From an uncultured Duganella sp. (GTDB taxonomy: Bacteria > Pseudomonadota > Gammaproteobacteria > Burkholderiales > Burkholderiaceae): a DNA stretch of 20,229 bases. The notes beneath the pieces are model-generated. The model ran no database searches. It was given only the letters and a program-made list of their open reading frames with translations, and was not told the DNA's origin. Within the stretch, counting starts at the first letter, position 1, and every line of letters begins with the position of its first letter. A program made the position numbers and the translations under genes. Positions 16,443 through 20,229 of this stretch are shown one piece after another. Location: positions 1 to 20,229 of the forward strand of contig CAMLRG010000088.1 in the NCBI GenBank assembly GCA_946482335.1, given 5' to 3'.

Positions 16443-16462
16443 ATTTCTGTCGTTACAGAAAT
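16443..16462. promoter_or_regulatory. Palindromic operator of the GbsR-like regulator
   Basis: ATTTCTGT, CGTT, ACAGAAAT is a perfect inverted repeat with 8-base arms and a 4-base spacer. Read on the minus strand its first two bases are the last two of the -10 element, and the rest covers the expected transcription start. A bound dimer would block RNA polymerase. It is the only such palindrome in the 120-base region shared with the divergent gene at 16549. Confidence 0.7.
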
Positions 16463-16489
16463 TAAAGACCAAATCCTGGGCGATGTCAA
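16461..16489 (-). promoter_or_regulatory. Strong sigma70 promoter of the regulator/membrane/SDR operon
   Basis: On the minus strand TTGACA (16489-16484) is a perfect -35, the spacer is exactly 17 bases, and TTTAAT (16466-16461) matches five of six -10 bases. The predicted start is near 16454, inside the palindrome at 16443-16462, giving a leader of about 25 bases before the regulator ATG. Confidence 0.8.
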
Positions 16490-16548
16490 ATCCTCAAAGC
16501 TCGTGTATTCTGGATCACTCAAAATGATTGCCATGAGGAAATATTCTT

Positions 16549-17028
16549 ATGACGACGTATAACAAGACCGACAAAGGCCGGGAGGAGATCGCGGCGCGCA
16601 CCCACGGGCTGCCGTCGCGCATGCGCACCTTGCTGGTGATGATCGATGGGCGCCACCCCATGGAACAATTGCTGCCCAAGGTGACCGGCCTGGGGCTCGA
16701 TGCCAGCGCCGTGGCCGAGCTGCTGGCGCAGGGGTTCATCGAGGAAGGTGAAGCCCTGCCGCCGCCACCCGTGCTGCCGACCGAGCAGGAACTGGCGGCG
16801 CAATACGCGCAGGCGCGCGCTTTCTACGCACGCACCATCGAGCCGACACTGGGGTTGCGCGGGCAAGTGTTGCAAGCCAAGCTGGAAGCGGCTGCCACGC
16901 TGGAGGATTTGAAGGCGATGCGCATCACCTTCTTCGAAATGGTGAACCGCATCCGCGGCCGGCCGGTAGCCTTGGCGCTGAAAAAAGAACTGGACGCCAT
17001 CCTGGATGGCAGCGCGCGCCACGCCTGA
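16549..17028 (+). CDS. Uncharacterised 159-aa protein divergent from the GbsR-like operon
   Basis: A soluble 159-residue protein without a recognised domain name. The first 70 residues (KTDKGREEIAARTHGL, RMRTLLVMIDGRHP, then LLAQGFIEE) look like a compact winged-helix-type fold; a Pro-rich linker (EALPPPPVLP) leads to an all-helical C-terminal half (about 78-155) with FYARTIEPTLGLRG and a basic FFEMVNRIRGRP segment. GAGGAA, about eight bases before the ATG, is a good ribosome site. It shares its upstream region with the GbsR-like operon, so the same regulator could control it. A weak promoter candidate is ATGTCA-17-TATTCT (16483-16511). Similar-looking proteins occur in Burkholderiales as hypothetical proteins, to my knowledge without a known function. 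Confidence 0.78.
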   Translation: MTTYNKTDKGREEIAARTHGLPSRMRTLLVMIDGRHPMEQLLPKVTGLGLDASAVAELLAQGFIEEGEALPPPPVLPTEQELAAQYAQARAFYARTIEPTLGLRGQVLQAKLEAAATLEDLKAMRITFFEMVNRIRGRPVALALKKELDAILDGSARHA

Positions 17029-17030
17029 AT

Positions 17031-17044
17031 TTGATCCAGATCAT
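17031..17044 (+). promoter_or_regulatory. FNR/Anr-type box in a class II promoter for the DUF2892 gene
   Basis: TTGATCCAGATCAT matches TTGAT-N4-ATCAA at nine of ten bases. It begins three bases after the stop of the previous gene. A -10-like CATACT lies at 17067-17072; with the start site then at about 17079, the box is centred exactly at -41.5, the classic class II FNR position. The leader of about 18 bases contains the AGGAG ribosome site (17086-17090). Spacing and bases are seen; oxygen-responsive control is inferred. Confidence 0.65.
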
Positions 17045-17096
17045 TCCCAACGCCGCCGGGCTTTCCCATACTGGTTCCAGTCAACAGGAGAAAGCC

Positions 17097-17288
17097 ATGG
17101 GCATGATTCAAAATATCGGCACGGTGGACCGTGCCTTGCGCATCGCCGTCGGAGTCGGCCTGATCGCCGCCACCTTACTGGGCCTGATCGGCCCCTGGGG
17201 CTGGATCGGCGTGGTGCCGCTCCTGACGGGGGCGATCAAGTTCTGTCCCTTGTATCGCCTCGCCGGGATCCAGACCGACGAACACTGA
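17097..17288 (+). CDS. DUF2892 (YgaP-like) small membrane protein
   Basis: A 63-residue inner-membrane protein of the DUF2892 family, the membrane module also found at the C terminus of the YgaP rhodanese. It opens MGMIQNIGTVDRALRI, has two helices (about 13-30 and 34-49) joined by a GPWGW turn, and carries the family signature FCPLYRLAGI (49-58) with its single Cys50. The start at 17097 has AGGAG six bases upstream; an earlier in-frame start would begin in the FNR box and is rejected. No rhodanese gene is adjacent. An FNR-type promoter suggests expression at low oxygen. The stop abuts the convergent SMC gene's stop as TGATCA. The molecular role of free-standing DUF2892 proteins is not settled. 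Confidence 0.88.
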   Translation: MGMIQNIGTVDRALRIAVGVGLIAATLLGLIGPWGWIGVVPLLTGAIKFCPLYRLAGIQTDEH

Positions 17289-20108
17289 TCAGGCTGCAGC
17301 CGCCTGGCGCCGCTGCAGCACGAAGATCGGCTGCGCCCAGGTGGTGTCCTTCTTTTTCTTGCTCGTGATGAGGGTGAGGTCGGAAGGGTCGTAGACGTCG
17401 GTGTTGTGGGTCAGCGGCGTCGTCATCAGGTATTGCGCATCGGTGTTCTTCAGGAACTCGCCGACCAGCTGGATGTTGCGGATGTCCAGGTGGGCGAACG
17501 GTTCGTCGATGAACACGAAGCCGCCGGAGCCGTCTTCGGACTTCAGCAAGCCAATCAGCAGCACCAGCGACTTCATCACCTGCTGGCCGCCCGACGCTTC
17601 GCCGTCGTTCAAGCCGATCGCCCCCTTGCCGTCGAACTTGAAGCGGACCTGCAGGCCGGCTTGCGCCAGCAGCAGGTCGTCGTTCTCCAGCTTGACCGGT
17701 TCGACGTGCACGTCGATGTTGGCCAGCGCGCCCAGTTCCTTGATGTTGGCGGAATAGGTCTTGATGGTGTAGCGCAGGCGTTCGATGTAGGCGCCGCGCG
17801 CGTTGGCGGTGGCTTCGATCGCGCGGTTGTTCTGGTAGCGGCGTTCTTCGGTTTCCGTCTTGCGGTTGGTCAGCTGCTCGTTCAGGCGCGCGTACTGGTC
17901 GATCACGGTCGCGTCCAGTTCCCAGTCGTCGCGCGCCAGCGAAGCTTGCAGGCTGGCGATGCGCAGGTCGACCTGGTGCGCATTCTGGTGCTGCTGCACC
18001 AGCGCCAGGCGGCGCGCCGGACGGCGCCATGCCCCCGGCAGGTGGCGCCACTGGCGGCGCAGCGCCAGCATGGCGCGCGCGTGGTCGGAGCGCTGTTCCA
18101 TCTGGCGCTTGAAGTTCAGGCGCATGCCGGCTTCCGCCTCGGACAGCGACATGCGCGCGCTTTGCCACGCGGTGTCGGCCTTGGTGCGCGCCACGGTGGC
18201 GTTCTTCATCAGGCCTTGCAGCTCGCCCAGGCGCGAACCCACCTCCAGGCGTTCGGCGCGCAGCGGCACGGCGGAGCGCGCGGCTTCGTCGAATTCCTCG
18301 GTGCGCGCCGACAGTTCCTTCACCGCGTCCACACCGGCCAGGCGGGCCTTGAGCGCGGAGGTTTCGGAGGCCAGCTTGGAAATCTGCAGCGTGTACTTGT
18401 CTTCCTCGGCTTCCAGGTTCGGCAGGTTCTTCTGGATCGCATCCATGCGCGAGCTCTTGCCGGCCGAGCCGAAGCGGTAGCGCGACGCTTCCACGAACAG
18501 CGAGCGGCCGCCGCGGCGTTCCTTGTGGTAGGCCTCCGGCGTGATCCATTCCTCGATATTGCCAAGCTTGGCGCCCTCTTCCACCGACTCCACGCGGGTG
18601 ATGCGCGACAGCTGGTCGATCAGCCATTCCGGCGCCAGGCCGCTGAACTTCACCACCGACAGCAGGCTCTGGTTTTTCGGCTCGTGCGCCTTGACGCAAT
18701 CGGGCACGATGAAGTGGCGATAACGCTCCTTCTCCGCCAGGCGGTAAGCGGCGGAAGCATCGGACGAGCGCTCCAGCAGCACCACCGAGGCGTAGCCGCC
18801 CAGTACGCCCTCCACCGCGCCCTGCCACTTCGGATCGGTCACTTCGACGATATCGGACAGCATGGCGTGCGGGATGCCCGCATCGTTCAGGGCGCGGCGC
18901 ATGGCGCGCACATTGTCCGGCTCCGGCATGGCGGTCTTGCCCGACAGCGCATTGATGGTGGCCTTGTCCTGCGCGATGCGGTTCGACACGGCGTCGCGCT
19001 GCGAACGCAGTTTCAGCAGCTCGGCTTCCTTGGCTTCCAGCTGGGCGGCGGCATCGGCCACGTCGGCGCCCGATTCGGCGGCCAGTTTTTGCAGGCGGGA
19101 CTTCTGCTCCGCCAGCGATTCGAGCGGTTTCAGCTTGCTGTTGATCAGGTTCAGGCGCGACGTCAGCGCGGTCTGTTCCTGTTCCAGCAGGGTTTCCTGC
19201 TGCTGCGCATCCTGCAGGGCCTTGGCCTGTTTCGCCACCTCGTTACGCTTGTCGGCCAGCAGCTGGTCGGCCTGCGCCAGCGGCTTGCGCGCTTCGCGCA
19301 GCTGCCTGCTGATATTGGCGGCCTTCTCGCGCGCCTCGTGGTATTCCAGCGAGGGCAGCACTTCCTCCTGCAGGTTGCGGCGTTCCTTGTGCAGGGTTTC
19401 CCATTGATGGTAGTTGGCCACGCGCAGGCGCAAGCCTTCCAGGTTGGTCCTGGAACCTTCCAGTTCCGCTTCGAAGCGCTTCAGTTCCTCTTCGGTGTCG
19501 CGCTGGTGGCGTTTCGCCTCGTCGTAAGCGTCCAGCACCTCCTTGTCGCCGAACACCTGGAACACCAGGTCCAGCAACTGGCGCGGCGCATATTCGCACA
19601 GCTTGTCGGTTTCGCCCTGCTCCAGCGCCAGCACTTTCGCCATGGCCGGCGACAGGCCGGCGTTGGCCAGGCGCTTGCGGTAATTCTCGACGCCGAGCCA
19701 GTCGTTGGCTTCGGTGACTTCCTCGATGTCCACGTTACCGGGGCGCATCAGGTACTGGCGCTTCCAGTCGCCGCCGTTTTTCTGGATCTGGCAGAACAGG
19801 GTCACTTCGTCTTCGGCGAAGAAACCGCTGCTGCGGAACGGACGGTTGGACAGCTGCTTGCCCTGCGGCTTGTTGTCCACCACGGCGCGCAGCCAGGCGG
19901 TCTGCTGGCCGCTGTGGCGGGCGTAATGTTTGTAGGTGCGGCCCATCGAGCAATCGAGGCCGAACAGCGTGCGCAGCGCATCGAGCAAGGTGGTCTTGCC
20001 GGAGCCGTTCTGGCCCGCGATGGTGATGATCTTCGCATCCAGCGGAATGTTCTTGATGCGCTGCCAATAGTCCCAGTGGACCAGCTCTAGGGATTTGATA
20101 TGGAACAT
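17289..20108 (-). CDS. Compact SMC-family ATPase with hinge (condensin/Mks-like, unassigned)
   Basis: A 939-residue ABC-type ATPase with SMC architecture. The N-terminal head has Walker A GQNGSGKTT (32-40), then ALEQGETDKL (161-170) at the head-arm junction, as in SMC proteins. Coiled-coil arms run about 190-390 and 560-790. Between them is a hinge-like globular domain (about 397-545, with DPKWQGAVEGVLGGY and FIVPD). The C-terminal head carries signature SGGQQ (839-843), Walker B FVFIDEP (864-870) and D-loop AHLD (872-875). All ATPase motifs look intact. Canonical SMC is about 1150-1200 residues, MksB/JetC about 1100 and MukB nearly 1500, so the arms are short. It follows an unknown gene with only three bases between, GGAAG in that gene's last codons serving as ribosome site. 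DNA loading or loop extrusion is inferred from the fold; the specific system is not identified. Confidence 0.88.
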   Translation of the reverse strand: MFHIKSLELVHWDYWQRIKNIPLDAKIITIAGQNGSGKTTLLDALRTLFGLDCSMGRTYKHYARHSGQQTAWLRAVVDNKPQGKQLSNRPFRSSGFFAEDEVTLFCQIQKNGGDWKRQYLMRPGNVDIEEVTEANDWLGVENYRKRLANAGLSPAMAKVLALEQGETDKLCEYAPRQLLDLVFQVFGDKEVLDAYDEAKRHQRDTEEELKRFEAELEGSRTNLEGLRLRVANYHQWETLHKERRNLQEEVLPSLEYHEAREKAANISRQLREARKPLAQADQLLADKRNEVAKQAKALQDAQQQETLLEQEQTALTSRLNLINSKLKPLESLAEQKSRLQKLAAESGADVADAAAQLEAKEAELLKLRSQRDAVSNRIAQDKATINALSGKTAMPEPDNVRAMRRALNDAGIPHAMLSDIVEVTDPKWQGAVEGVLGGYASVVLLERSSDASAAYRLAEKERYRHFIVPDCVKAHEPKNQSLLSVVKFSGLAPEWLIDQLSRITRVESVEEGAKLGNIEEWITPEAYHKERRGGRSLFVEASRYRFGSAGKSSRMDAIQKNLPNLEAEEDKYTLQISKLASETSALKARLAGVDAVKELSARTEEFDEAARSAVPLRAERLEVGSRLGELQGLMKNATVARTKADTAWQSARMSLSEAEAGMRLNFKRQMEQRSDHARAMLALRRQWRHLPGAWRRPARRLALVQQHQNAHQVDLRIASLQASLARDDWELDATVIDQYARLNEQLTNRKTETEERRYQNNRAIEATANARGAYIERLRYTIKTYSANIKELGALANIDVHVEPVKLENDDLLLAQAGLQVRFKFDGKGAIGLNDGEASGGQQVMKSLVLLIGLLKSEDGSGGFVFIDEPFAHLDIRNIQLVGEFLKNTDAQYLMTTPLTHNTDVYDPSDLTLITSKKKKDTTWAQPIFVLQRRQAAAA

Positions 20109-20111
20109 CGA

Positions 20112-20229
20112 TTATTCTTCCGTTGGGGTTTCTTCAGCGGCGGCCGGCTGCTCGGGCGCAGGCTCCGGCTCCGGGTCGTTGGCGGCGGCCAGCACTTCGC
20201 GCGGGATGTGCACGATCTGCGCCGGGGCG
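20112..20229 (-). CDS. C-terminal end of an unknown protein (partial), same operon as the SMC-like gene
   Basis: Only the last 38 residues are in the window: APAQIVHIPREVL followed by a low-complexity acidic, Pro/Glu/Ala-rich tail ending ETPTEE. The TAA (20112-20114) is three bases from the SMC-like ATG, so the two genes are very likely co-transcribed. Kleisin- or KITE-type accessory proteins of SMC complexes are often encoded in this position, but nothing in the visible tail proves that. The reading frame continues off the right edge. Confidence 0.7.
   Translation of the reverse strand, partial: APAQIVHIPREVLAAANDPEPEPAPEQPAAAEETPTEE

Noticed and set aside
17406..20090. A long plus-strand open frame opposite the SMC-like gene
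   Set aside because: Composition is a mirror of the coiled coil (Gln/Leu/His/Arg/Val-rich), with no motif or ribosome site. The minus strand carries complete Walker A, signature and Walker B motifs.
17289..20229. Calling the right-end operon a Wadjet (JetABCD) or MksBEF system
   Set aside because: Only the ATPase is visible. No kleisin, KITE or Toprim partner can be seen, and the ATPase is shorter than usual for JetC/MksB, so the name would be a guess.

Overview
The window is a dense, GC-rich, fully chromosomal-looking stretch, and its gene content points to a betaproteobacterium. The pieces that suggest this are a tamA-tamB pair with an unusually long Ala/Pro-rich TamB, QueC, a CHASE/PAS/GAF/GGDEF protein, and FNR/Anr-type boxes of the form TTGATCCAGATCAW. 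I think Oxalobacteraceae (Massilia/Duganella/Janthinobacterium type) is most likely, but that is inferred from protein style and codon use, not from a search. I see no rRNA, tRNA, CRISPR array, insertion sequence or prophage.

Layout. Positions 1-79 hold a perfect FNR/Anr box at the left edge and a strong short hairpin. A cytosolic orphan histidine kinase with two GAF domains follows on the minus strand (80-2035). Next is an apparently complete mini transcription unit for an 80-residue Pro-rich protein (promoter 2407-2434, ribosome site, ORF 2134-2376, terminator 2101-2127), also minus strand. A small membrane protein (2552-2947, plus) meets a CHASE-PAS-GAF-PAS-GGDEF diguanylate cyclase (2948-5911, minus) stop-to-stop. 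QueC (5961-6689, minus) lies behind the cyclase gene and is divergent from tamA-tamB (6794-13242, plus), which overlap as TGATG. A 61-residue His/Pro-rich ORF (13221-13406, minus) runs into the tamB 3' end. Then come a small membrane protein (13493-14014, plus) and a three-gene minus-strand operon (14011-16428): GbsR/MarR-like regulator, four-helix membrane protein, and a membrane domain fused to a TIGR01777-type SDR oxidoreductase. Its promoter (TTGACA-17-TTTAAT) is overlapped by a perfect 8+4+8 palindrome. Divergent from it is an uncharacterised 159-residue protein (16549-17028), then a DUF2892 mini membrane protein (17097-17288) behind what looks like a class II FNR promoter. The right end is a minus-strand operon: the tail of an unknown protein (20112-20229) followed by a compact SMC-family ATPase (17289-20108).

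How the genes fit together. TamA/TamB form an envelope translocation or lipid-transport assembly. The kinase and the cyclase are independent signalling proteins. QueC makes preQ0 for queuosine. The regulator/membrane/SDR operon looks like a self-regulated, uncharacterised membrane redox module. The SMC-like ATPase with its cut-off partner is the best candidate for an undescribed system, and its partner genes lie beyond the right edge. Convergent pairs are packed extremely tightly, with stops fused as TGATCA (twice) or TTAA (once).
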